From: Deltaproteobacteria bacterium IMCC39524 | Lineage (GTDB): Bacteria; Desulfobacterota; Desulfuromonadia; Desulfuromonadales; BM103 | Direction: 5' to 3' | DNA length: 64,000 nt | NCBI GenBank assembly: GCA_029667085.1 | Contig: JARUHJ010000003.1 | Coordinates: 248,001-312,000, forward strand | The notes under the pieces: generated by a model | What the model was told of the DNA's origin: nothing | Databases searched by the model: none | The model's input: only the letters and a program-made list of their open reading frames with translations | Part shown: piece by piece, positions 8,963-16,601 of the stretch | Numbering within the stretch: the first letter of the stretch is position 1 | Layout: each line of letters starts with the position of its first letter | Program-made: the position numbers and the translations under genes

Positions 8963-9349
8963 TTACCTCAACAAAAGAATCCGGGTCATAGAAACAACCT
9001 TCCCCAGGTTGGTCTTCGGAATATATGCTGCGCAACCATGCCCTCGGGCTTCCTCTTGCGTAATGTCCTTTCCGGTGAGCATGATGACAGGTATAAACTT
9101 ATTGCTCCTGTTCTTGTTTTTAATAAATTGAGAAACATCATATCCACTTAACCCCGTCATCTCTAAGTCAGTTATCACCAGGTCAAAGGGTCCAGTTTCT
9201 CCAAGCTTTGCGCTATCGATCTCTTTAAGAAGGTTGATTGCCTCTTCTCCCGAGATAGCTGTTTCGACATGAAAATCCACAGACAAGGAATCACTGAGGG
9301 CTTTGAGGAAAAAGGGGCTATCATCAACCAGAAGGATTTTCTTTCTCAT
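8963..9349 (-). CDS. Single-domain response regulator (CheY-like receiver)
   Basis: 128 residues consisting only of a receiver domain: acidic pair D9/D10, phospho-acceptor D61 in 'LVITDLEMTGLSGYD', switch Thr in 'VIMLTGKD' (T92) and Lys112 in 'YIPKT'. No output domain. Single receivers of this kind relay phosphate to partner proteins; the adjacent PilZ-like gene downstream is the obvious candidate partner (inference). No kinase gene is nearby. Confidence 0.88.
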   Translation of the reverse strand: MRKKILLVDDSPFFLKALSDSLSVDFHVETAISGEEAINLLKEIDSAKLGETGPFDLVITDLEMTGLSGYDVSQFIKNKNRSNKFIPVIMLTGKDITQEEARGHGCAAYIPKTNLGKVVSMTRILLLR

Positions 9350-10056
9350 CGTTTTCTGAGTTGTCTCCTAGCTCCCGAGGCCCTCATTACCTACCATAAA
9401 CGGGAAAGGCCATCCAATGTATCAGCGGATGGCTTGTGCTCATATCGCATCTTCCCCTTGCAATTCTCAGATACCACCATAAATAAGATACTGGCAATTA
9501 TACCCGTTCATTCGTTGAGGTCAAAGAGGAGGGTTTCTTATTCATCGTCCTGGATTGTTTGGGATGGTTCAGATTGGCGACAACGAAGCTGAAACAGGGG
9601 GGCTACGCTCGAGGTCCTCAGGATCAAGCCTTGCAAAGCGTATAATGCACGGCAATCATCAAAAGCCACAAATTAAGCCGAGGCACGACCAGCCACGCAA
9701 AGTCTATCTGGTAATAAATGCTATATTTGTATAACCCTGTTCTCAATTAAAAATCCCTTATAATTACAAACACCTACTCAACTCATAATTATTACTTCCT
9801 GACACCGCCACAACAGCAAAACATACCAACTGTATACTGTATAAAACAATGCAGGCTTTAAGTAGCTGTAAAATATAGAGAATTTTATTTTTCTAGCTTG
9901 ACTTTGTTGGTGTTTCGGTAATAATTATATCAACTGTGTTAATAAATACCTCTTAAGTTATCGATTGCCGCCATACAGAATCTCCTCTTTCTTCATTCTG
10001 CATGCTGCAAAAAGACGGACGACAAAAAGTCCAATTGAAAAGTAAAGAGAGGGCCT
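9350..10056. other. 707-base AT-rich gene-free stretch
   Basis: No convincing coding frame with a ribosome site on either strand. The right half (about 9720-10050) is markedly AT-rich compared with the flanking operons. It contains one reasonable promoter (9898-9925) directed at the small-gene run; otherwise I see no structured RNA or repeat. Confidence 0.5.
9898..9925 (+). promoter_or_regulatory. Candidate sigma70 promoter for the small-gene run
   Basis: TTGACT (9898-9903) and AATAAT (9920-9925) are separated by 16 bases in AT-rich DNA, 132 bases upstream of the gene at 10057. Sequence resemblance only. Confidence 0.4.
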
Positions 10057-10317
10057 ATGAAATCTCGACTTAAAAAAGCTGGTCTACTGCTCACCGACGA
10101 TGCTGACACCGAGATAGACATCTCTGTCGCCTGGGGCACCTTGTCTCGGCTTGGCTACCCTTCACGGTATGGCGGTAAAGCCCAAGACGGCTCCTACGAA
10201 TATGTCATCATCGACCCCAAAACGGGCAGCTTTTTGGCCACAGGGAAAGGAGCAACACTTGAAAAGTCCATGTGCGAGGCCGCCCTGAATGCTGTGACAC
10301 GATTCGACAGGAGTTAG
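10057..10317 (+). CDS. Small hypothetical protein (86 aa)
   Basis: Not recognised. A GAGAGG ribosome site lies just before the ATG. The protein has a basic start (MKSRLKKAG), a central strand pattern (YEYVIIDPKTGSFLATGKG) and a final helix rich in Ala (EKSMCEAALNAVTRF); the strand-turn-helix ending faintly recalls a double-stranded-RNA-binding fold, but this is only a resemblance. It is first in a run of five small same-strand genes spanning 10057-11532 with AT-richer composition than the neighbouring operons. Confidence 0.7.
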   Translation: MKSRLKKAGLLLTDDADTEIDISVAWGTLSRLGYPSRYGGKAQDGSYEYVIIDPKTGSFLATGKGATLEKSMCEAALNAVTRFDRS

Positions 10318-10385
10318 CACTTCATTTGCCACTTACGACAAATAAAACCATCACAAGCAGCTCAATAAAATTAAAGGAGAAAATC

Positions 10386-10769
10386 ATGAAGTGCCCATTA
10401 TGTAAAAACACCGGACATATTGAAATTGACATGCACACCGACGGTTACTGCCAGGATGCATTCGAATGTGGAGATTGCGGAGGCATTTGGACCTACTCCG
10501 GCAAAGATTTAAAAATCATCAAAGGGAAGAGCAGCAATAAAGTCACAGCTTATTCTGATTTCATCTGCCCAACCTGCAAAGCCGTTCATTGTATTGAAAC
10601 AGATTTGGATGCGTTTCAGTTTCATGAAGAAATCCAGGAATGCGAGAACTGCGGCACGGCGTGTTCCTCCGCCCATGACCTGGTCGAAGTCATCGAAGAT
10701 TCACAGGCCGACTCGTTTCTCAGCACCACATCCGAACATGTCGAATCAGACGACTACGTCTATATATAA
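10386..10769 (+). CDS. Small protein with two zinc ribbons (127 aa)
   Basis: Start chosen at the ATG at 10386, which follows AAAGGAG; longer in-frame starts lack a site. Two zinc-ribbon units are visible: CPLC (residues 3-6) with CGDCGG, and CPTC with CENCG. The tail is acidic. Zinc ribbons of this type bind nucleic acid or protein; no specific function can be given. Second gene of the small-gene run. Confidence 0.8.
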   Translation: MKCPLCKNTGHIEIDMHTDGYCQDAFECGDCGGIWTYSGKDLKIIKGKSSNKVTAYSDFICPTCKAVHCIETDLDAFQFHEEIQECENCGTACSSAHDLVEVIEDSQADSFLSTTSEHVESDDYVYI

Positions 10770-10817
10770 GAACCCTTTTTCAGGTAGTGAAACTACAATT
10801 ATCAAGTGAGGGGCCCC

Positions 10818-10973
10818 ATGGAAAAGTTATGGAAAGAGCACTACTCTGCCATAGGAGTTGAGGATTTCGCCAATACTGTCGTCTTCAAACGTTTCCTCGA
10901 GCGCTTCTGCAAAGAAGAAGAGAATAACCATCGAAGCAGATTGCTCTATGGGGAAGAGGACGCAGAAAATTAA
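10818..10973 (+). CDS. Very small protein (51 aa)
   Basis: ATG at 10818 follows GAGGGG; the frame encodes MEKLWKEHYSAIGVEDF... and ends at TAA 10971-10973. Charged, probably helical, no membrane segment, no recognisable motif. It lies 17 bases before the next small gene, with which it probably forms one transcript. Unknown function. Confidence 0.55.
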   Translation: MEKLWKEHYSAIGVEDFANTVVFKRFLERFCKEEENNHRSRLLYGEEDAEN

Positions 10974-10989
10974 CGCAAGGAGACGTTCA

Positions 10990-11151
10990 ATGTACCTAGA
11001 ACACTGGTCTCATGAAGAGATTGTGACATATTGCAATAACGCTAACCTCCTTTTTTCTAAAGTGAACGAGTTACGCAGCAGAGTAATTCGAGAGCTACTC
11101 GTTCAATTAATAAGACGAGCGACTTCAGTTCTGAAGGAACAGGGCAGGTAA
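10990..11151 (+). CDS. Very small protein (53 aa)
   Basis: ATG at 10990 is preceded by AAGGAG at a good distance. The product (MYLEHWSHEEIVTYCNNANL...) is helical and basic toward the C-terminus (VIRELLVQLIRRATSVLKEQ). No family recognised. Fourth gene of the small-gene run. Confidence 0.55.
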   Translation: MYLEHWSHEEIVTYCNNANLLFSKVNELRSRVIRELLVQLIRRATSVLKEQGR

Positions 11152-11268
11152 ACGACTAACAGGAGCAACAATAAATATTGCCAACGGGGGTGCATAATCG
11201 GGTGATCAGAAGACTATATTCATGTCACAGGTGCAGACATGTACTTAATACAACAAGGAGAATTGATC

Positions 11269-11532
11269 ATGATGCTGCTCTCTAACGCAAATAAGATGCT
11301 GGCCAAAATTTTATTTTGGGGAGAAATACACAGGCAACGAAAGCAACTGAGTAAAATGGATGATTCTCTACTGAAGGATATTGGTGTCAGCCGTGTAGAA
11401 GCTGCCCGTGAAGCGGAACGCAAGTTTTGGGATTATGCGCCAGTTGTAGATGAATCTCTCCAGAGGCGAACGGATACGACCTTAGCCTCATCATCGAAGA
11501 AGAACACCGCCTTCAATCTTCTCTTTCATTGA
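11269..11532 (+). CDS. DUF1127 (YjiS-like) protein
   Basis: 87 residues. The ATG at 11269 has AAGGAG eight bases upstream. The middle carries the DUF1127 signature: RQRKQLSKMDDSLLKDIG followed by VSRVEAAREAERKFW. DUF1127 proteins are small and Arg-rich; some are linked to RNA metabolism and to phosphate or carbon physiology in alphaproteobacteria, but the role here is unknown. The ~27-residue tail after the domain is Ser/Thr-rich. Last gene of the small-gene run. Confidence 0.85.
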   Translation: MMLLSNANKMLAKILFWGEIHRQRKQLSKMDDSLLKDIGVSRVEAAREAERKFWDYAPVVDESLQRRTDTTLASSSKKNTAFNLLFH

Positions 11533-11650
11533 AGACAGGAATGATTTGTTAAACATAGGGGGACTCCTTTTGTTTCACAGGCTTCGTCAGCAGGTTTTGA
11601 TTGCCTTAAATTGCCCATTGTGAATAATTCTAAGAAACCCTGCATTACAA

Positions 11651-11766
11651 GGCCACCAAGGAACGACCCCTGGTGGCCATAGTTTTGCGTACTAAAGAGC
11701 TTTCTGAACACCTCTATCAATAATAAGCCCGTTTTCTTCTTGGAAGTCGTGACTCATAAGAGAAGC
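11651..11766. repeat. Repeated structured intergenic element, copy B
   Basis: Hairpin GGCCACCA / TGGTGGCC (11651-11658, 11671-11678), then CTCTATCAATAATAAGCCC (11712-11730), then AAGTCGTGAC (11744-11753) inside a weaker stem formed by CTTCTT and AAGAGAAG. Same order and spacing as copies A and C. The end of this copy forms the left arm of the terminator at 11763. Confidence 0.75.
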
Positions 11767-11796
11767 CCCCGGTCAGAAGATTGAGGGCTTTCGTAT
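11763..11796 (+). terminator. Weak intrinsic terminator at the end of repeat copy B
   Basis: AAGCCC (11763-11768) pairs with GGGCTT (11785-11790), followed by TCGTATTTTA. It would end plus-strand transcripts from the small-gene run or from the repeat itself. Confidence 0.5.
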
Positions 11797-11823
11797 TTTA
11801 TAGACAGTAACTTATGCGATGAT

Positions 11824-11928
11824 TCAGTCCTCATTTTCCTTGAACATAAACATGAGAAGCTTAATGCCTGCCATGAAGATAGAGCTATATAGCAAAATCA
11901 GTAGAGTAATTTCTATTTTTTCATTCAT
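11824..11928 (-). CDS. Possible 34-aa single-membrane-helix peptide
   Basis: ATG at 11928 with a GGTGG sequence upstream; the product is MNEKIEITLLILLYSS... with one hydrophobic helix and an acidic end (FKENED). The length and composition suit a small membrane protein, but codon evidence is minimal and this may be chance. Confidence 0.35.
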   Translation of the reverse strand: MNEKIEITLLILLYSSIFMAGIKLLMFMFKENED

Positions 11929-11969
11929 TTTATAACCACCGCTAAGAAAAAAACCTCAAAACTATCTTA

Positions 11970-12010
11970 AAAAAGAACCCCACAGCCCAGGAGGTAGAGA
12001 GCGGTGGGGC
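11970..12010 (-). terminator. Minus-strand hairpin with T-run
   Basis: CCCCAC (11978-11983) pairs with GTGGGG (12004-12009); on the minus strand it is followed by TTCTTTTTT. No clear minus-strand gene ends here, so it may end a small RNA or the read-through from element C. Confidence 0.5.
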
Positions 12011-12186
12011 AAGTTTTATGTTTTTAGGAGGTTTTGAAGAAGCTTGTCTCAGACCCGCCTGCCACAGCAAGTCTTCGATGGTGGTTAATTTATAGAATCC
12101 TTCAATAAAAATATACGTGGTGTACCGTAAACTTTGAATCGATACCGCACGAAACGACACTGTGCAAAAGCGCACCGTGAATAAAA

Positions 12187-12296
12187 ATGGCCACCCGCTC
12201 CCTGGTGGCCATAATGTGTCAAGTAAACTATCTCTCAAATTCCGCTATCAATAAGAAGCTGAGTATTCGTCTCAGAAGTCGTGTCATTCGAAAAGG
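12187..12296. repeat. Repeated structured intergenic element, copy C
   Basis: Hairpin ATGGCCACC / GGTGGCCAT (12187-12195, 12204-12212; T-run TTTTTATT on the minus strand), then CGCTATCAATAAGAAGC (12243-12259), then AAGTCGTGTC (12276-12285) in the loop of a TTCG/CGAA stem. The paired bases differ from those in copy A (CTTTTCT/AGAAAAG), which is what compensatory change in an RNA stem would look like. Confidence 0.75.
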
Positions 12297-12482
12297 TTGA
12301 TTCGGCTGATTTTAGTTTTTATCGTTGGCCTTGGTTGGAATTGGGCAAAGGCTCACGAAATGCCCATGGGGAAAAATTTAATCGTTGTTTTGATGTTAAT
12401 GGATTAAAAGCTATCTAAAAGTATTTAGGTTATATGCCAAAGCAAGAGTTACATCAAAAAATAGCTCGGCAGTGCTCAAAAT

Positions 12483-12540
12483 CCGTCTCTAAACCATCTT
12501 TGATATAGAGAAAAAGTACTGATGGCTGGTGTTGAGACGG
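12483..12540 (+). promoter_or_regulatory. Structured leader upstream of the liv-type operon
   Basis: CCGTCTC (12483-12489) pairs with GAGACGG (12534-12540) and, nested inside, CCATC (12494-12498) pairs with GATGG (12521-12525); TGTTTTG follows. It sits 88 bases before the binding-protein start and could be an attenuator or terminator. The remainder of 12297-12628 shows nothing else recognisable. Confidence 0.45.
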
Positions 12541-12628
12541 TGTTTTGTGCGAAGATATGCCCCGTTCAGTTAGAACAAGAATTGTTGCAGAGGAATGAGT
12601 AATATTCAATTTTTATAAGGAGGAAAAA

Positions 12629-13798
12629 ATGAAAAAGTTACTGGTATTGTTGGTTGTCTTTGGGATGTTTGTCCCGAAAGTTTTGCTGGCAGCCGAGCCG
12701 GTCAAGATTGGTATGGTTACCACGCTTTCAACCAAGGCTGGCTACCTTGGTGAAGACGTGCGCGACGGTTTCAAACTGGCTATCGCGCAGGAAGAGGGAA
12801 TGCTAGGTGGAGTGCCGGTTGAACTGCTGGTCGAGGATGACGCTCGTGACCCGGGTAAGGCCAAACAGATTGCCGATCGCTTCGTAAAGCGTGACAATGT
12901 TAAGATCATGACCGGTATTATCTTCTCCAATGTCGCTCTGGCTGTGGTTCCGAAGGTAGTACGCGGCGAGGTTCTCTACATCAGCCCTAACGCTGGGCCC
13001 TCGGACCTGGCCGGCAAAGGCTGTAATGAAAACTACTTCAATGTTGCCTATCAGAACGACAACCTCGATGAGGTCGTTGGCAAGTACGTCAGCGATTCCG
13101 GCTTCAAAAATGTTTACCTGCTGGCACCCAACTATCCGGCTGGCAAGGATCACCTCGCAGGTTTCAAACGTTACTACACGGGTAAAATATCTGGCGAAGT
13201 CTACACCAAGCTTGGCCAATCTGACTACGCGGCAGAAATCGCTGCGCTGCGTGCTGCCAAGCCGGATGCGGTCTTCTTTTTCCTTCCCGGCGGCATGGGG
13301 ATCAACTTTATCAAGCAGTATTCTCAGGCTGGCCTGAACAAGACGACCCCTGTCTTCGGTCCCGCCTTCTCCTTCGACGAACGACTACTTGGCGCGGTTG
13401 GTGCTGCTGCCCTGGGGGTGAAAAACGGCTCCCAGTGGACCCACGACCTCGACAATCCGGCCAACAAACAATTTGTTGAAGCTTTCCGCGCTGCCTACGA
13501 TAGGACCCCGACTCTCTACGCCAGCCAAGGGTATGAGGCTGCACGTTTGATCGGCAGTGCCCTCAAGAGCGTCGGTGGAGATGTGACTAAGTTCGACCAA
13601 CTGCGTACCGCAGTTCGCAAGGCTGATTTTGAGTCAGTGCGCGGCCAGTTCGCTTTCACTTCCAACCAGCACCCGGTACAGAACCTCTACATCCGCGAAG
13701 TCGTCGAAGATGGCGAGGGGGGCTTCACCAACCAGACACTCAAAGCGGTTTTCACCAACCACGGCAATGCCTACGTTGATGAATGCAGCATGAAGTAG
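12629..13798 (+). CDS. Branched-chain-amino-acid-type ABC transporter substrate-binding protein
   Basis: 389 residues with a Sec signal peptide (MKKLLVLLVVFGMF...LLA, cleavage near 21). The mature part is a type-1 periplasmic-binding (LivK-like) fold: 'KIGMVTTLSTKAGYLGEDVRDGF', 'VELLVEDDARDPGKAKQIADRFV', 'YISPNAGPSDLAG', 'YASQGYEAARLI'. A strong AAGGAGG site precedes the ATG. It heads a complete permease/ATPase set. The ligand is not certain: LivK-like proteins bind branched-chain amino acids, but relatives bind amides, urea or aromatic compounds. Confidence 0.9.
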   Translation: MKKLLVLLVVFGMFVPKVLLAAEPVKIGMVTTLSTKAGYLGEDVRDGFKLAIAQEEGMLGGVPVELLVEDDARDPGKAKQIADRFVKRDNVKIMTGIIFSNVALAVVPKVVRGEVLYISPNAGPSDLAGKGCNENYFNVAYQNDNLDEVVGKYVSDSGFKNVYLLAPNYPAGKDHLAGFKRYYTGKISGEVYTKLGQSDYAAEIAALRAAKPDAVFFFLPGGMGINFIKQYSQAGLNKTTPVFGPAFSFDERLLGAVGAAALGVKNGSQWTHDLDNPANKQFVEAFRAAYDRTPTLYASQGYEAARLIGSALKSVGGDVTKFDQLRTAVRKADFESVRGQFAFTSNQHPVQNLYIREVVEDGEGGFTNQTLKAVFTNHGNAYVDECSMK

Positions 13799-13835
13799 GC
13801 GGTTGCAGGGTCGATACAATTTTATGGTAGTAATA

Positions 13836-13883
13836 GGCACGTTTCTACAAGCAGGAGTGTTCTCTTTGCCGGAGAAACGTGCC
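13836..13883 (+). promoter_or_regulatory. Intra-operon hairpin between binding protein and permease
   Basis: GGCACGTTTCT (13836-13846) pairs perfectly with AGAAACGTGCC (13873-13883); a second hairpin CGCCCCG/CGGGGCG follows at 13894-13910. No T-run. Such structures commonly stabilise the 3' end of the binding-protein mRNA so it is made in excess over the membrane parts (inference). Confidence 0.6.
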
Positions 13884-13924
13884 GGCCTTTATCCGCCCCG
13901 TAACGGGGCGCGGCGAGTGATCTC

Positions 13925-14839
13925 ATGCTCCTGGTTATCGAACAGCTCTTCAACGGCCTCCAACTCGGTGTGACCCTGTTTCTTATGTCGGCCGGTTTGA
14001 CCCTGGTTTTTGGCATCATGCAGGTGATCAACCTCGCGCACGGGTCCTTCTACATGATTGGAGCCTATGTCGCGGCAACGGTGACCGCACGCAGCGGTTC
14101 TTTCCTGCTTGGCATGGCCGTAGCGTTGCCCGCAGCAGCGGTGGTCGGCATGCTGGTCGAGATGGTCGTGCTGCGGCGACTCTACAAAAAGGAGCACGTC
14201 GACCAAGTTCTCGCCACCTTCGGACTTATTATGTTTTTCAACGAGTTGACCCGCATCATCTGGGGACGCCAGCCGTTGTTCATGGACGTGCCGCCCTGGC
14301 TGTCCGGCAGCGTTGAGCTTATTCCCGGCATCCCCTATCCGAGCTACCGTATTGCGGTTATCGGCGTTGGTTTGATGGTGGCGCTGTTCCTCTACCTGAT
14401 GTTTACCCGCACCCGAATCGGTATGCAAATTAGGGCCGGGGCGAGCAACAGAGAGATGGCTGGTGCTTTGGGCATCAATATCCGGCTTTTATACACCTTG
14501 GTCTTCGGACTCGGAACTCTGCTTGCCGGTTTGGCTGGAGTGATGGCTGGCCCGATCCTTGCGGTCGAGGCGGGGATGGGAGAGAGTATACTGATCTTGA
14601 CCTTCGTGGTGATCGTGATCGGTGGCATCGGCTCGGTGCGCGGTGCATTTATCGGAGCGCTTTTGGTCGGCATGGTTGACACCCTCGGGCGTGCGTTTCT
14701 GCCCGCCCTGTTTCGTATGTTTCTGTCGTCAGCACATGCCGACGGGGTTGCTGCCTCGGTGGCCTCGATGTCGATCTACATTTTAATGGCTATTATCCTG
14801 ATCTGGCGCCCCAAAGGGCTACTGCCGGCACATTCCTGA
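13925..14839 (+). CDS. livH: Branched-chain-type ABC permease (LivH)
   Basis: 304 residues, eight or so membrane helices, LivH family: starts 'LLVIEQLFNGLQLGVTLFLMSAGLTLVFGIMQVINLAHGSFYMIGAY', with the typical 'NREMAGALGINI' cytoplasmic loop and 'VVIVIGGIGSVRGAFIGALLVG' near the end. Forms the translocation path with LivM. Second gene of the operon; spaced from the binding protein by hairpins. The ribosome site is weak (GGCGAGTGAT), consistent with lower expression than the binding protein. Confidence 0.93.
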   Translation: MLLVIEQLFNGLQLGVTLFLMSAGLTLVFGIMQVINLAHGSFYMIGAYVAATVTARSGSFLLGMAVALPAAAVVGMLVEMVVLRRLYKKEHVDQVLATFGLIMFFNELTRIIWGRQPLFMDVPPWLSGSVELIPGIPYPSYRIAVIGVGLMVALFLYLMFTRTRIGMQIRAGASNREMAGALGINIRLLYTLVFGLGTLLAGLAGVMAGPILAVEAGMGESILILTFVVIVIGGIGSVRGAFIGALLVGMVDTLGRAFLPALFRMFLSSAHADGVAASVASMSIYILMAIILIWRPKGLLPAHS

Positions 14840-14855
14840 GTTGGACAATAAATAG

Positions 14856-15857
14856 ATGCGCATGCTGTCACGATTCGATCGAAAAAACCTCTGTATCTTC
14901 AGCAGTGCGCTGTTGCTGTTACTGCTGCCAATGCTGGCGGCCCTGGCCGGTGAACCTTATCTGGTTTCACTCTTTTCCCGCATCCTGATCTACGCTCTCG
15001 CTGCAGCGAGTCTCGATTTAATCCTCGGTTATGGAGGCCTGGTCAGCCTCGGACATGCTGCATTCTTCGGCATAGGTGCCTACGCAGTCGGGATTCTTGC
15101 CCATCATGACTTTGAAGAGACCGCGCTGATCTCCTGGCCGCTGATCATTCCGGGGAGCGACAGCGGTCTGGTCGCCTGGCCGGTCGCAATACTGTTGTCC
15201 GCCTTGCTGGCGGCAATCATAGGAGCTCTGAGCCTGCGCACCCGCGGCATGCACTTTATCATGATCACTCTGGCTTTTGCGCAGATGCTCTTCTTCTTTT
15301 TCGTCTCCCTCGAAGGTTACGGAGGCGACGATGGGCTCACCCTCTTTTCGCGCAATACCCTGCCGGGACTCGACTTGGGCGACGACGTGCAGTTCTACTA
15401 TATCTGCCTGGCTTCGCTGAGTGTTTTCCTGTTCTTGGCCGGCCGGCTGGTAGCGTCACGCTTCGGAATAGTGATCCGAGGTTGTCGCGAGAATGAAAAA
15501 CGCATGCAGTCGCTCGGTTTTCCAACCTATCGCTACAAGTTGCTCTGTTTCGTGATCGCCGGTGCTGCGGCTGGTCTTGCAGGCGCCCTGATCGCCAACC
15601 AGGTCGAGTATGTCAGCCCGGGGCTGATGCACTGGACCCGCTCCGCGATTATCCTGGTCATGGTGCTTTTGGGGGGGAGCGGCACTCTCTATGGGCCGGT
15701 GTTCGGTGCTGCGGCCTTTCTGTTGCTTGAAGAGGTGCTCTCGATCTACACCGAGCACTGGATGGTCTACTTCGGCCCGGTGATGATCCTGGTGGTGTTG
15801 TTTGCTCGTCACGGTCTTTTCGGCATCCTGGTTGGCAAGGAGAAGCGCCATGGCTGA
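14856..15857 (+). CDS. livM: Branched-chain-type ABC permease (LivM)
   Basis: 333 residues, LivM family: 'SLDLILGYGGLVSLGHAAFFGIGAYAVG' helix, 'LSLRTRGMHFIMITLAFAQM', 'CRENEKRMQSLGFPTYRYKL' cytoplasmic loop and 'VMVLLGGSGTLYGPVFGAAAF'. Partner of LivH in the inner membrane. Its last 8 bases overlap the start of the ATPase gene, implying coupled translation. Confidence 0.93.
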   Translation: MRMLSRFDRKNLCIFSSALLLLLLPMLAALAGEPYLVSLFSRILIYALAAASLDLILGYGGLVSLGHAAFFGIGAYAVGILAHHDFEETALISWPLIIPGSDSGLVAWPVAILLSALLAAIIGALSLRTRGMHFIMITLAFAQMLFFFFVSLEGYGGDDGLTLFSRNTLPGLDLGDDVQFYYICLASLSVFLFLAGRLVASRFGIVIRGCRENEKRMQSLGFPTYRYKLLCFVIAGAAAGLAGALIANQVEYVSPGLMHWTRSAIILVMVLLGGSGTLYGPVFGAAAFLLLEEVLSIYTEHWMVYFGPVMILVVLFARHGLFGILVGKEKRHG

Positions 15858-16599
15858 ACCGTTGCTGCGCATCGAGGGCCTGTGTAAGAGCTTTGGCGCG
15901 GTCAAGGCCTGTCATGACCTTTTTCTTCAGGTTTATGCTGGCGAGATTCATGCTTTGATCGGTCCTAACGGCGCCGGGAAGACCACTCTGCTGAATCAGA
16001 TTGCCGGTGACTTGACCCCCGACAGCGGACAGATTTTCCTGGCCGGGCAGGACATTACCCCTCTTCCATTGTATCGACGTGCTCCTCTCGGGCTGGCGCG
16101 CTCCTACCAGATCACTTCGGTGTTCGCCAACTTGAGTGTCGAGGAGAACATGCTGCTCGCGATTCAGGCCCACCATGGCCATAGCTTTCGCTTCTGGGGC
16201 CGAGGACTGAAGGACCCGCAACTGTTGGCTGAGCTTGGACCGGCACTGGAAACGGTGGGCCTCAGTGAGCGTGCCGAGGCTATTGCCGGTAATCTCTCCC
16301 ACGGTGAAAAGAAGCAGCTTGAGGTCGGTATGGCGCTGTCCTGCAAGCCGAAACTACTGTTGCTTGACGAACCGATGGCAGGGATGGGACCGGGAGGGAG
16401 CATCGAACTTTCCAAGTTGATCCGCAAGCTAAAGAAAGAGATGACCATCCTCTTGGTCGAGCACGACATGGAGGCGATTTTCTCTCTCGCAGATCGCATC
16501 ACAGTGCTGGTATACGGCGAGGTGGTTGCAACCGGTAGCGTCGAAGAGATTCGTAGCAACCCGGCGGTACGACAAGCTTACCTCGGTGAGGAGGACTAG
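15850..16599 (+). CDS. livG: Branched-chain-type ABC ATPase (LivG)
   Basis: 249 residues. Start at 15850 (MAEPLLRIEGL), overlapping the livM stop. Walker A GPNGAGKTT, LivG-type signature LSHGEKKQLEVGMAL, Walker B LLLLDEPMAGMGP, and switch His in 'LVEHDMEAIF'. Energises import with LivF. Confidence 0.94.
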   Translation: MAEPLLRIEGLCKSFGAVKACHDLFLQVYAGEIHALIGPNGAGKTTLLNQIAGDLTPDSGQIFLAGQDITPLPLYRRAPLGLARSYQITSVFANLSVEENMLLAIQAHHGHSFRFWGRGLKDPQLLAELGPALETVGLSERAEAIAGNLSHGEKKQLEVGMALSCKPKLLLLDEPMAGMGPGGSIELSKLIRKLKKEMTILLVEHDMEAIFSLADRITVLVYGEVVATGSVEEIRSNPAVRQAYLGEED

Positions 16600-16601
16600 A
16601 C

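Noticed and set aside
11942-12238. 98-codon minus-strand frame
   Set aside because: Runs through the hairpin of repeat copy C and through the 11970 terminator; composition not protein-like.
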